DNA of 41,395 nucleotides, taken from NCBI GenBank assembly GCA_018821785.1, contig JAHJLI010000065.1, forward strand, positions 1 through 41,395, read 5' to 3'. The notes below the pieces were generated by a model that was given only the letters and a program-made list of their open reading frames with translations, was not told the origin of the DNA and made no database searches. Position numbers and translations under genes: made by a program. This document shows, piece by piece, positions 33,614-41,395 of the stretch; position 1 is the first letter of the stretch; the number at the start of each line of letters is the position of its first letter. Source of the stretch: Pseudomonadota bacterium. Its GTDB lineage: Bacteria; Desulfobacterota; Desulfobulbia; Desulfobulbales; Desulfocapsaceae.

Positions 33614-33644
33614 CAAGTCCCGCCACCGGGACTTGTCCTTTTTT
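33614..33644 (+). terminator. strong hairpin with T-run between ugd and apt
   Basis: CAAGTCCC (33614-33621), loop GCCACC and GGGACTTG (33628-33635) are followed by TCCTTTTTT (33636-33644). The T-run is on the plus strand although both neighbours are on the minus strand, where only a weak TTGTT follows. It may end antisense transcription or act imperfectly for apt, whose stop is 15 bases away. Confidence 0.6.
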
Positions 33645-33658
33645 GCTGCTGCAACTAT

Positions 33659-34180
33659 CTATTCCCCCTCAAACTCCATCATGGCAAAGATCTTGCAATC
33701 TGGAATTCTGCTGCGACCCTTGAGGTCGGGTAGTTCGATGAGAAAAGCGCATTCGAGTATTTCAGCGCCAAGTCCCCTTACCAGCAGGACTGTGGCACCG
33801 ACTGTACCGCCCGTGGCTATCAGGTCGTCGACGATTACCACCCTGTCACCGGGCTCTATAGCATCTTTGTGTATTTCCAAAGTACCCGATCCATATTCTA
33901 GAACATAGGACTCTTCAACCGTTTCTGCGGGGAGTTTGCCCTTTTTCCTGACAGGAACAAAACCTACCCCGAGTTGGTAGGCGAGAACCGCTCCGAAAAC
34001 AAAACCACGGGCATCAATGCCGACCACCTTATCGATTTTCATATCGCGATAACGCCTGACAAGAATATCGCAGGACTCCTTGAAGGCATCCGGATCCTTC
34101 ATAAGCGTTGTCAAATCACGAAAAACCACCCCTTTAATCGGCCAATCAGGTATACTCCGCACACATTTTTTCAGATCCAT
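33659..34180 (-). CDS. apt: adenine phosphoribosyltransferase
   Basis: A 173-residue type I phosphoribosyltransferase that converts adenine and PRPP to AMP. It has the N-terminal IPDWPIKGVVFRDLTTLM, GIDARGFVFG, and the PRPP loop VVIVDDLIATGGT (about 114-126). The gene follows mtnP by 19 bases, so adenine released from methylthioadenosine is recycled by the next enzyme of the operon. A GAGGG site precedes the ATG at 34180. Confidence 0.96.
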   Translation of the reverse strand: MDLKKCVRSIPDWPIKGVVFRDLTTLMKDPDAFKESCDILVRRYRDMKIDKVVGIDARGFVFGAVLAYQLGVGFVPVRKKGKLPAETVEESYVLEYGSGTLEIHKDAIEPGDRVVIVDDLIATGGTVGATVLLVRGLGAEILECAFLIELPDLKGRSRIPDCKIFAMMEFEGE

Positions 34181-34199
34181 CTTCGCCCTCTTTTTCTCT

Positions 34200-34949
34200 T
34201 TATTTGTTAAACGATTCTATTACCTTTACCAACAACCCTGTGACATTATCAGCGTTCTTGCGAAATACCGTTAATATTTCATCCCAAGTTACATGCGGCT
34301 CATCTTCTTTCCAGCAATCATAATCTGTCGACATGGCCACAGCCGCATAGGGAATCCCTACCTCATTGGCCAGCATCGCCTCCGGAGCGGTGGACATATT
34401 GATAACATCAGCGCCCCACAACCGAAACATTTTCGACTCTGCTACTGTTGAAAATCGTGGACCTTCAATGGTGACGACACAACCCCGGGAATGGACAGGC
34501 AGCTGCAGAACCTGCCCTGCTGCTGAGAGTTTTTCCCGTAATTCCTCGGCAAAAGGATGAGCCATGGCGGTATGGTGAGCACCGGATTCAAAGGAATCAA
34601 AAAAGGTGTTCTTGCGGAACCTGGTGAAATCGATAAACTGATCGAGTATCACCAAATGTCCACGATCAATTTCTTTCCTGAGACTGCCGCAAGCCGTAGT
34701 GGCAATGATGTGGCTGACTCCCACCTCCTTCATTGCCATGATATTGGCTCGGTTGTTGACCTGGGTTGGGCTGAATTGGTGATTGCTGCCATGTCTTGCC
34801 AGGATAACGGTCTCGACGCCGCTTATTTTTCCGGCTATAAGCGATGATGAAGGCTGTCCGTATTTTGTGTCTACTTCAACAATCTGGGGATTTTGAAAAA
34901 TTGCCGGATTCTCCAGGCCTGACCCACCTATTATCCCTATCTTTACCAT
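34200..34949 (-). CDS. mtnP: S-methyl-5'-thioadenosine phosphorylase
   Basis: A 249-residue PNP/MTAP-family enzyme that splits methylthioadenosine with phosphate into adenine and methylthioribose-1-phosphate. Motifs are IGIIGGSGLE, phosphate-binding RHGSNHQFSPTQVNNRANI, ATTACGSL, EGPRFSTVAES, NMSTAPEAMLANE and STDYDCW. The NMST..PE pattern supports MTAP; the Asp of DYD and the MTA-type residues distinguish it from plain guanosine phosphorylases. AAAGGAG precedes the ATG. It forms a two-gene salvage operon with apt. No mtnA/B/C/D genes for the sugar half are nearby. Confidence 0.93.
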   Translation of the reverse strand: MVKIGIIGGSGLENPAIFQNPQIVEVDTKYGQPSSSLIAGKISGVETVILARHGSNHQFSPTQVNNRANIMAMKEVGVSHIIATTACGSLRKEIDRGHLVILDQFIDFTRFRKNTFFDSFESGAHHTAMAHPFAEELREKLSAAGQVLQLPVHSRGCVVTIEGPRFSTVAESKMFRLWGADVINMSTAPEAMLANEVGIPYAAVAMSTDYDCWKEDEPHVTWDEILTVFRKNADNVTGLLVKVIESFNK

Positions 34950-35078
34950 GAGAAACTCCTTTTTTCTATAAGATCAAATTGACCGACATGCAGCCAAATA
35001 GTTGTTGCAAACTTTCTCAATATTTTACAGGCCAGAAGCCTAAGAGGTCAACAATATCGAACTCGCCTGTGAGCTGCA

Positions 35079-35381
35079 ATGTATTTATTGAAAATTATCT
35101 TCATCGACGAAGACTGCAGGAGTAAGGCGAATGATCTGGAGTCTTTGACATTGCCAATATTCTACATGCAGGACTTTTCCATTCAAGCCATTACCGTTCA
35201 CGATATCAGCGCCGCTTGTGACCTCCTCGGCAAAGCGGGATATACAGTTCTTGACAAAAATGGCAGAGCCGATATCATCTTCGACGACGTAAAGCAGCTT
35301 GGATCTATCGTCTCCACTTTGCGACAACACGGTTTTCGGACAGAACTCGCGGATATTGCCGACACCATCTACCAGGCCTGA
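35079..35381 (+). CDS. small protein of unknown function, possibly ACT-like
   Basis: A 100-residue frame. Residues from about 30 (MQDFSIQAITVHDISAACDLLGKAGYTVLDKNGRADIIFDD, shown in parts) have the rhythm strand-helix-strand of a small ligand-binding alpha-beta domain, with D-x-x-x-A-C-x-L-L and G-Y-x-V. The start is uncertain: ATG 35079 has no good ribosome site, and ATG 35166 would leave a 71-residue protein containing just this domain. It is first in a plus-strand run of four small unknown genes divergent from mtnP-apt. I assign no function. Confidence 0.5.
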   Translation: MYLLKIIFIDEDCRSKANDLESLTLPIFYMQDFSIQAITVHDISAACDLLGKAGYTVLDKNGRADIIFDDVKQLGSIVSTLRQHGFRTELADIADTIYQA

Positions 35382-35457
35382 TAGCAGGGTGACTGTCCGG
35401 GGGATAGGGAAACAGTGCGGAATAAAACGAAAATGAATTTGCAATGCGGAGAATTTG

Positions 35458-35643
35458 ATGCCAAACGATTTTTCAGTTGAAATCCATAATTATCTCAGTC
35501 TAAAAATCCTCGAAGCAGAAAAAGCTGTGAAAATCGGCAATCAGGATGACTCTGCCCATGCCCGTGGACGACTTGAGGAATTGCAGTGGATACGAAAATA
35601 TCTTCAGGATAACATTGATCTTAAAAACTTCGTCTATTACTAA
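35458..35643 (+). CDS. small soluble protein of unknown function
   Basis: 61 residues from ATG 35458, which has GGAG 8 bases upstream; the TTG immediately before is not needed. It is almost entirely helical (SVEIHNYLSLKILEAEKAV, then HARGRLEELQWIRKYL), with a G-R-L-E-E-L centre shared with the next gene. There are no membrane segments and no recognised family. It is 76 bases after the previous gene and 14 before the next. Confidence 0.55.
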   Translation: MPNDFSVEIHNYLSLKILEAEKAVKIGNQDDSAHARGRLEELQWIRKYLQDNIDLKNFVYY

Positions 35644-35657
35644 CCCGGAACACCATT

Positions 35658-35858
35658 ATGGCCTACAGCTATCTTCTTGATCTTTACCAAGTACTTGCCG
35701 AAAGGCAGGAAAAAATATTGAAAACCTGTGTCGCAGCCGAGGCAACTTCGACCGAGGAGCATTTCAAACAAGGTCGGCTCGCCGCAACCAATGATTTTCT
35801 TGCTTTTTTAAAAGACAATTACCACGCGAAATTGCCGCGCCGGCTCCAGAAAGAGTAG
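35658..35858 (+). CDS. small soluble protein related in pattern to its upstream neighbour
   Basis: 66 residues, all helical: SYLLDLYQVLAERQEKIL, a linker of small and acidic residues, then HFKQGRLAATNDFLAFLKDNY. Like its neighbour it has a long first helix, then Q/R-G-R-L and a second amphipathic helix of about 16 residues ending L-K/Q-D-N. The two may be diverged duplicates that pair with one another. The ATG has a weak CGGAAC site and lies 14 bases after the previous stop. Function unknown. Confidence 0.55.
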   Translation: MAYSYLLDLYQVLAERQEKILKTCVAAEATSTEEHFKQGRLAATNDFLAFLKDNYHAKLPRRLQKE

Positions 35859-35908
35859 GCTGCTCTTCTCACCCAAACACATCCAAATACAGCAACAAGG
35901 GAACCTTT

Positions 35909-36358
35909 ATGTCGAAAACCCAAGACCTGCTCAAAAAGATAAACTACATCGAAGCTGACATCGAAATCCAGAAACAGATTCTTTTCTCCATCCCCTCCGA
36001 ACAAAAGGCGGAAATGGAAAAAACCGTCGCTGTCATTGCCGCAAAGAAAGCAGAAATCGAAATTCTTCGTCAACAAATCAAGGAAATTGACCCTGAAGAA
36101 TTCGCACGAATCCTCATTTTTGAAAAAGCAATAAACGAATTCAAGCTCCTGGCAACAACCAGACAATTCACCTCTATCACCGGCCGAAATATCAATGAAC
36201 CGTGCCAACTGGCTCTAAGAGACAAGGCCGCCGTTGAGTGTCTCATCAAGGCCTGCGACGCCGACGGCAACTGGACAATTATCACCCTCGAAGGGGAAAT
36301 CCATCACTTCCCGCAAGATGCCGTTACCGAAAAACCGGTCGAAACACCTGTTCATTAG
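35909..36358 (+). CDS. coiled-coil protein of unknown function
   Basis: 149 residues. The first 70 are a heptad-rich coiled coil (LLKKINYIEADIEIQKQIL, then EMEKTVAVIAAKKAEIEILRQ), followed by a short globular section FARILIFEKAINEFK...FTSITGRN and a beta-like WTIITLEGEIHHFP end. AAGGGA precedes the ATG. It closes the four-gene run of small unknowns (35,079-36,358), converging on the CoA-disulfide reductase gene. Its function is not recognised. Confidence 0.6.
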   Translation: MSKTQDLLKKINYIEADIEIQKQILFSIPSEQKAEMEKTVAVIAAKKAEIEILRQQIKEIDPEEFARILIFEKAINEFKLLATTRQFTSITGRNINEPCQLALRDKAAVECLIKACDADGNWTIITLEGEIHHFPQDAVTEKPVETPVH

Positions 36359-36403
36359 CCATAAGGAAATGGTCAAAAAGGCTCTGTTCTTGCCTTACAG
36401 CTC

Positions 36404-38110
36404 CTAAATAAAAGTCGGATCGGTAACTTTGATCATAGCAAAGCCGCCCTGGATGTTGCGGGTGTTGGTGATGCCCCGCGAACTGAGAAAAACCTGGGCC
36501 TCATATGAACGGGGGCCGGTGTCGCAGATCAGGAAAAACGGTTCATTGCCGGGAATCTCGCTATATCTGCGGCGCAACTGGTCCTGGGGAATATTTACCC
36601 ACCTGGCCCCGTATTTTGCTTTGAATGGGGCTGCCTCCTTTTCACCCCTGACATCGATAATTCTCGTCGTTTTGTGGACAAACTCGTAAAGGAAATCGGC
36701 GGCATCGATCGGCCGATTGTTGCCGGCAAGTATATTGTCGAGGGCGTTGCCGGCATTATTAATGACATCCATCGCCGAGGCAAAGGGTGGCGCGTAGCCA
36801 ATTTCCAGGCTGCACACCTCGTCGACGTGCAAGCCATGATCAAGGAGCACGGCAATGGTGTCAACCCGCGCCTTGACTGCATCACCGTTTTTCCCCGCCG
36901 CTTCGATACCCAGGATCTTTCTAGACTTGCGGTCGGCCAGGAGCGAAATATAGATAAGTTCCGAACTCGGATAAAAGTGAGCATGATCGGCCTGGGACAC
37001 CACTCCGTACACCGGATCAAAGCCGGTTTCCTTGGCCTGGCGATAGGTGAGGCCGGCCTTGCTAACACCTAACTCAAAGAGTTTTAAACAGAAAGTACCA
37101 ACCGTACCCTTGAAATGACTCTGGCCGCCGCTGATATTGGTGGCGATTATCCGTCCCTGCCGATTGGCAAGCGAACCGAGGGCCATGAGCATGTTCTCGC
37201 CGCTGATCAGATTGCGAACCTCAACGCAATCGCCGCCGGCATAGATATTTGGGTCGCTGGTTCGCATCCGCTGGTCGACGCTTATCCCCCCCGAAGTCCC
37301 CAGAGCCAGACCTGCCTCCCGGGCCAAAGCGGTGTTCGGTCTCACCCCTGCTGCGAGCACGACGATATCCACCTCCAGCGACTTCTTTGAGGTTTTTACT
37401 GTCAGCTTACCGGTTTCCGGGTTTTCAGACACCTCTAAGACTCTGGCCTCAAGGAGCAGCTCAACCCCGTGCTTCTGCAGCTCTCCAGCCGCAACCCTGG
37501 CAATACATTTGCCGAGCAGCGTGGGCAGCACCTGGTCCTCCATTTCAACCAAGGTGGTTGCAATGCCCCATAAATCGGTCAAGGCCTCGGTGATCTCAAG
37601 ACCGATGGCCCCCGCCCCGACTACCACAGCCCGGCTGACCTTGCCGGTCGACATCAGGGTTTTCAAGTTTTTCGCTTCGTGCAGATCGGATACGGTGAAG
37701 ACCCGGGGAAGACCGGAACCTGGAAATGGGGGACGAAAGGCACTGGCACCGGTTGCCAGCACCAGTTTATCATAGGGCAGAAGTGTTTCTTCCCCGGTCT
37801 CCAAGTTGCAAACCTTTACCTGTTTTTGCCGACGATTAATCTCTTTTGCCTCAACTCTGGTGAGGACTCTTATCCCTTTGCAATTCTCAAAAAAGGCCTC
37901 ATCACGGAGGGCATGCGACGTTGTTTTGCAAAGGTCTTCGATATCGTTGATATCGCCGCCGACATAATATGGAATTCCGCAGCCACCGTAGGAAATGATG
38001 TCGTCTCGGTCAATAAGAGTAATTTCCAACTGAGGATCAAGCCTTCTCAATCTGCAAGCCACCTTTGGGCCAAGGGCCACCGCACCGATTATCAACACTT
38101 TTTTCGCCAT
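36404..38110 (-). CDS. CoA-disulfide/persulfide reductase with C-terminal rhodanese domain
   Basis: A 568-residue protein. Residues 1-445 are a FAD/NAD(P)H-dependent pyridine nucleotide-disulfide oxidoreductase: redox C44 in SYGGCGIPYY, second nucleotide fold VVVGAGAIGLEI, FAD motif IYAGGDCVEV, and a dimerisation domain. Residues about 465-568 are a rhodanese domain with intact active site C529 in ICDTGPRS. This CoADR-RHD architecture reduces CoA disulfides, CoA persulfides or polysulfide and suits a sulfur-cycling anaerobe. The first nucleotide loop reads IIGAVALGPKVA rather than G-x-G-x-x-G, a variant also present in relatives as I recall. AGAGGC precedes the ATG. Divergent from the acyl-CoA synthetase gene. 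Confidence 0.9.
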   Translation of the reverse strand: MAKKVLIIGAVALGPKVACRLRRLDPQLEITLIDRDDIISYGGCGIPYYVGGDINDIEDLCKTTSHALRDEAFFENCKGIRVLTRVEAKEINRRQKQVKVCNLETGEETLLPYDKLVLATGASAFRPPFPGSGLPRVFTVSDLHEAKNLKTLMSTGKVSRAVVVGAGAIGLEITEALTDLWGIATTLVEMEDQVLPTLLGKCIARVAAGELQKHGVELLLEARVLEVSENPETGKLTVKTSKKSLEVDIVVLAAGVRPNTALAREAGLALGTSGGISVDQRMRTSDPNIYAGGDCVEVRNLISGENMLMALGSLANRQGRIIATNISGGQSHFKGTVGTFCLKLFELGVSKAGLTYRQAKETGFDPVYGVVSQADHAHFYPSSELIYISLLADRKSRKILGIEAAGKNGDAVKARVDTIAVLLDHGLHVDEVCSLEIGYAPPFASAMDVINNAGNALDNILAGNNRPIDAADFLYEFVHKTTRIIDVRGEKEAAPFKAKYGARWVNIPQDQLRRRYSEIPGNEPFFLICDTGPRSYEAQVFLSSRGITNTRNIQGGFAMIKVTDPTFI

Positions 38111-38244
38111 AAACTTGCCTCTTTCACTTCTATTATGAGTACCTTGGAAATTCGTTCCTGGTTTTTAAAACGAATTTCGCGAAGGTACTTATCCCATTTA
38201 TCGGGGTTAAATACCTTATACTATCGGATAGAAAACTTTTGACT

Positions 38245-38281
38245 ATTGTAGTTGTTTTGGCGAAACAGACAATACTACAAT
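38245..38281. promoter_or_regulatory. 37-bp dyad in the divergent CoADR / acyl-CoA synthetase intergenic region
   Basis: ATTGTAGT (38245-38252) and ACTACAAT (38274-38281) are perfect inverted arms; inside, TGTTT and AAACA form a second dyad around TGGCG. It lies midway between two divergent genes (38110 and 38434) and may be a shared operator, or a hairpin. The rest of 38111-38433 has no gene. Confidence 0.55.
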
Positions 38282-38433
38282 GTGTGTATTTGCACATATT
38301 CTTGGCACTTTTTTTGATTTTTCCCAGGACTTACCGGGAAATCGCCTCCTTACTTTTTTATGTTGGCAAATCTGGTCGTTATCGGGGACAATGGGCGGAC
38401 TGAAACCACCACCATCAACTGAGACCAGAAGCT

Positions 38434-40836
38434 ATGCAAACCCATATAAATTTTACCGGCCTCAGCGACCTTTTCGGCAAAGCGCAACAACAGGGTCGCG
38501 ACTACCTCTTCGAGTACGAAGTATATGATTTCATCAGGCTGATCGGTGGGGAGACCCCGCCGCAATTCATTCTTCTTGACAAAAACGGCCGTTTTGAAAG
38601 CAAACTATTGCGGGAACTGCCCGGCAAGAAAGTAGTAATCAAGGTTGTCTCCCCTACCATTCTCCATAAAAGCGACGTCGGAGGCGTCAGGATATGCGGG
38701 AAAAATACCGAAGAGGTGCTGTCCACACTGCGACGAATGAGCTGTGAAATACCTGAAAAATATGCCGAGATTATTCTTCGGAATCCGGAACATGGTCCAC
38801 CCTCCTACCGGAGTTTGCCGCTTTTAGAACTGCAAAAGGCTATCGCCGAAGACATCCGCGGCTATATCCTTTGCCAGTATATGCAACCCGATTCCGAGGA
38901 ATTCGGCAATGAGCTGCTGGTCAGTCTCCGTAACAGCCGTGAGTTCGGCCTGATTCTCAGCGCTGGCCTGGGTGGCAGAGACACCGAGCTCTATGCCGCA
39001 AGGTTCAGAAAAGGCCAGGCTGTGGTTTCTGCCTCGACCGAACAGGTTGACGGCGAGGCCTTTTTCGACCTGTTCAAAGAGACCATTTCTTACAAAAAGA
39101 TGGCTGGTCTCACCCGCGGTCAGAAGCGCATCGTCACCGACAATCAGCTGCTCGAATGCTTTTCCGCACTTATTCAGGTAGCCCGCCATTTTTCTCCGAC
39201 TAAGGGTTTCAGCCCCTATATAATAGAAGAACTCGAGGTCAACCCGTTTGCCTTCAGTAATTATCTGATGATGCCGCTGGACGGTCTCTGCCGGTTTTCT
39301 ACAACCAGGCAGATTCAACCTACCCGGCCGATTGAAAAAATCGACAAACTTCTGCATCCCTCCTCAATCGGCATTGTCGGTATTTCCGCACGGAAAATGA
39401 ATATCGGCAGGATCATCCTGGAAAACATCCTGGCCAATGGCTTTCCACGTCAGGACCTTGTCCTCATTCATCCCGAGGCAAGAGAAATTGATGGAATCGC
39501 CACCGTGGCAGACCTCAGGACCATCAATAAAAAACTCGATTTACTTATCCTTGCGGTAGACGCATCCCGCGTTCCCGAGATGATCCATGCCATTCTCCAC
39601 CACAAGCTTGCCGAAAGCGTCCTTCTTATTTCCGGAGGTTTGGGGGAACAGGAAGGACAGCAGCATCTGGTGCAGAAAATTCAGGACAAGATTGTCACCG
39701 CTCGCCGCAACTCATTTGAAGCACCAATTTTTCTAGGGGCCAACAGTCTCGGTATCCTTTCTCATCCAGGGTGCTATGATGCAATGTTCATCCCCGACTC
39801 GAAACTGCCGAAAAACAGGGGCCGCCACCGCCGCACCCTTGGCCTGGTGAGTCAGAGCGGTGCCTACATGATCACTCGGATGAGCAAACTGAACTTTCTT
39901 GATCCGGCCTATGCCATTTCCATCGGTAACCAGATCGACCTCACCGCCGGTGACTTCCTGCACTTCCTTAACACTAGAGATGAACTGCAGACCGTGGCCT
40001 TCTACATGGAGGGGTTCACCGATCTTGATGGTCTGAGTTTTGCTCGGGCAGTAAGCGAAGCGATATTACAGGGCAAAGAGGTCATTTTCTATAAAGCCGG
40101 TCGTACCCCCGAGGGAAAAAACGCCCTTTCCGGCCACACCGCCTCAATTGCCGGCGACTACATGGTCTGCGAATCCTGTATCAGACAGGCCGGGGCGATG
40201 GTTGCCGAGACCTTTAACGTCTTTGAAGGCTTGCTGAGACTTTCCTCAGGACTGCATAATAAGAAAGTCTCCGGTAATCGACTGGCGGCGATCAGCAATG
40301 CTGGCTACGAAGCGGTCGGCATTGCCGACAACCTCCTTGGCGAAGATTACCGACTGGAGATCGCCAGCCTCAGCCGGACAACCCGCAAGCGCCTTGAAAA
40401 CATTCTTGCCGCCGCCAAACTTGATGCTCTCACCGGGGTCAACAATCCTCTGGATATCACCCCGATGGCCTCGGAGGATGTGTATGTGGAAGCGATCGGG
40501 GCCCTGCTTGACGACAGCAATATCGATGTCGTCGTCGTTGCCATTGTTCCGTTAACTCCCATGCTCCACACCCTGCCAAACGAAATGGCACCGGATGCCG
40601 GACACGATCCACAGAACTCCATCGTCGAACGAATTGCGACTCTTGGCAAGGGGTCGTCGAAACCGCTGGTCATAGTCGTCGACAGCGGCACGCTCTACGA
40701 CTACCTGGCTGAAGATTTTCAGGCCAACGGCTTACCGGTATTCCGATCCGCCGATATCGCTGTCGGCGTACTCGGCAAGTATATACACAATCGATTGAAA
40801 TATTTTTTCGGTTCCCCGAACCTTAAAACCGATTGA
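38434..40836 (+). CDS. ADP-forming acyl-CoA synthetase (fused beta-alpha subunits)
   Basis: An 800-residue protein. The N-terminal third (about 1-300) is an ATP-grasp_5 domain (the beta subunit: VVIKVVSPTILHKSDVGGVR, LGGRDTELYAARF, ELEVNPFAF). The rest is the CoA-binding and ligase part (the alpha subunit: SSIGIVGISARKMNIG, LVSQSGAYM, SIGNQIDLTAGDFL), with the phospho-accepting H568 in SGHTASIAGDY. It interconverts acyl-CoA plus ADP and phosphate with acid plus ATP, usually acetyl-CoA to acetate for energy or the reverse in acetate users. The fusion order is beta then alpha, opposite to the more common alpha-beta. The ribosome site is weak. The substrate acid cannot be told. Confidence 0.93.
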   Translation: MQTHINFTGLSDLFGKAQQQGRDYLFEYEVYDFIRLIGGETPPQFILLDKNGRFESKLLRELPGKKVVIKVVSPTILHKSDVGGVRICGKNTEEVLSTLRRMSCEIPEKYAEIILRNPEHGPPSYRSLPLLELQKAIAEDIRGYILCQYMQPDSEEFGNELLVSLRNSREFGLILSAGLGGRDTELYAARFRKGQAVVSASTEQVDGEAFFDLFKETISYKKMAGLTRGQKRIVTDNQLLECFSALIQVARHFSPTKGFSPYIIEELEVNPFAFSNYLMMPLDGLCRFSTTRQIQPTRPIEKIDKLLHPSSIGIVGISARKMNIGRIILENILANGFPRQDLVLIHPEAREIDGIATVADLRTINKKLDLLILAVDASRVPEMIHAILHHKLAESVLLISGGLGEQEGQQHLVQKIQDKIVTARRNSFEAPIFLGANSLGILSHPGCYDAMFIPDSKLPKNRGRHRRTLGLVSQSGAYMITRMSKLNFLDPAYAISIGNQIDLTAGDFLHFLNTRDELQTVAFYMEGFTDLDGLSFARAVSEAILQGKEVIFYKAGRTPEGKNALSGHTASIAGDYMVCESCIRQAGAMVAETFNVFEGLLRLSSGLHNKKVSGNRLAAISNAGYEAVGIADNLLGEDYRLEIASLSRTTRKRLENILAAAKLDALTGVNNPLDITPMASEDVYVEAIGALLDDSNIDVVVVAIVPLTPMLHTLPNEMAPDAGHDPQNSIVERIATLGKGSSKPLVIVVDSGTLYDYLAEDFQANGLPVFRSADIAVGVLGKYIHNRLKYFFGSPNLKTD

Positions 40837-41036
40837 TAATCGAAGATGTTTATGGTACGAATTTCGTGTTGTTGAGTCATTTTAAAAGCTGCCGCGATTG
40901 ATAATGAGAGACGTTTTTAATGATCGGTCAAAATTCATTGTAATACAGACAGGCTCACTCAACCTTCCTTCCAGACGCTTGCAAGGGACCCTATTTTTAT
41001 TTACTAGTGGCAGTTATGAGCATTATTACACTGCCG

Positions 41037-41059
41037 TACAACATACTGACGACGTTGTA
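41037..41059. promoter_or_regulatory. inverted repeat before the fhs gene
   Basis: TACAAC (41037-41042) and GTTGTA (41054-41059) are a perfect 6-bp inverted pair with an 11-base centre, 50 bases before the fhs ATG. A short operator is possible. No good promoter boxes are seen near it, and 40,837-41,036 shows nothing else. Confidence 0.35.
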
Positions 41060-41108
41060 ACTCTTTAACTGGCTCGCAGAGAGCCTCAATCTAACAAAGG
41101 AGTGTACC

Positions 41109-41395
41109 ATGGTCTTAGATCCTACCAAACATGCGGACTGGGAAATTGCACAAGATGCGGAAAAAACGATGCTGACTATCTATGAGATCGGTGAGAAGCT
41201 TGGTCTGACCAAGGAAGAACTGCTTCCCCAGGGCCATTACATCGCCAAAATCGACTTCCAGAAGGTACTTAAGCGCCTGAAAGACAAACCAGACGGTAAA
41301 TACATCGACGTCACGGCAATCACCCCGACACCGCTTGGAGAGGGTAAATCCACTTCTTCCATGGGTCTCGTTCAGGGTCTCGGAAAAATCGGTAA
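41109..41395 (+). CDS. fhs: formate-tetrahydrofolate ligase (N-terminal part, cut by window edge)
   Basis: The frame is open to the right edge (95 codons). It contains the family's N-terminal helices and the Walker-type nucleotide loop TPTPLGEGKSTSS with the following MGLVQGL helix. The enzyme makes 10-formyl-THF from formate, THF and ATP, the first step of the methyl branch of the Wood-Ljungdahl pathway; metF at 15,585 encodes a later step. AAAGGAG 9 bases upstream supports ATG 41109. The C-terminal four fifths is outside the window. Confidence 0.95.
   Translation, partial: MVLDPTKHADWEIAQDAEKTMLTIYEIGEKLGLTKEELLPQGHYIAKIDFQKVLKRLKDKPDGKYIDVTAITPTPLGEGKSTSSMGLVQGLGKIG

Overview
The window looks like a chromosomal segment of an anaerobic, probably sulfate-reducing member of the Desulfobacterota (Desulfobulbales-like). 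This is inferred from gene content: methylenetetrahydrofolate reductase, the start of formate-tetrahydrofolate ligase, a fused ADP-forming acyl-CoA synthetase and a CoA-disulfide-reductase/rhodanese protein. No rRNA or tRNA is present to confirm it.

Bases 1 to about 14,700 are accessory DNA. They begin with the tail of a possible HEPN protein, then an HNH endonuclease and a UvrD-like helicase (a candidate defence module), a transposase remnant and a lipoprotein. Next comes a string of single-gene units on the plus strand (GNAT acetyltransferase, small membrane protein, membrane rhodanese-like protein, Asp-box protein). These are separated by palindromic stretches that resemble integron attC sites; the best is at 9221-9308. 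On the minus strand the string is bracketed by what look like the 3' end (about 5140-5215) and 5' end (about 10480-10624) of a group II intron, and it also holds an IS110-family transposase split by one amber codon. Group IIC-attC introns and IS1111-attC elements are known to target attC sites, so the parts fit a decayed integron cassette array without a visible integrase. A tryptophanase, a methyltransferase and a toxin-antitoxin pair with a nonsense-broken RelE toxin complete the region.

Bases about 14,800 to 28,300 are housekeeping: an ABM monooxygenase, a DUF423 protein, metF, a PilZ protein, an Lrp/AsnC regulator with lysA, an unusual Nth-Xth base-excision-repair fusion, a substrate-binding protein with a hybrid histidine kinase, and a minus-strand operon of an iron alcohol dehydrogenase, azlC, azlD and mutY.

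Bases about 28,500 to 41,395 hold an unidentified 436-residue protein, a minus-strand nucleotide-sugar operon (ugd-gmd-fcl), an adenine-salvage pair (mtnP-apt), a cluster of four small unknown proteins, the CoA-disulfide reductase, the ADP-forming acyl-CoA synthetase and the 5' end of fhs. Functional links seen here are C1 metabolism (metF, fhs), acyl-CoA energy metabolism, methylthioadenosine/adenine salvage, lysine synthesis with its likely local regulator, and two separate base-excision-repair loci (nth-xth and mutY).
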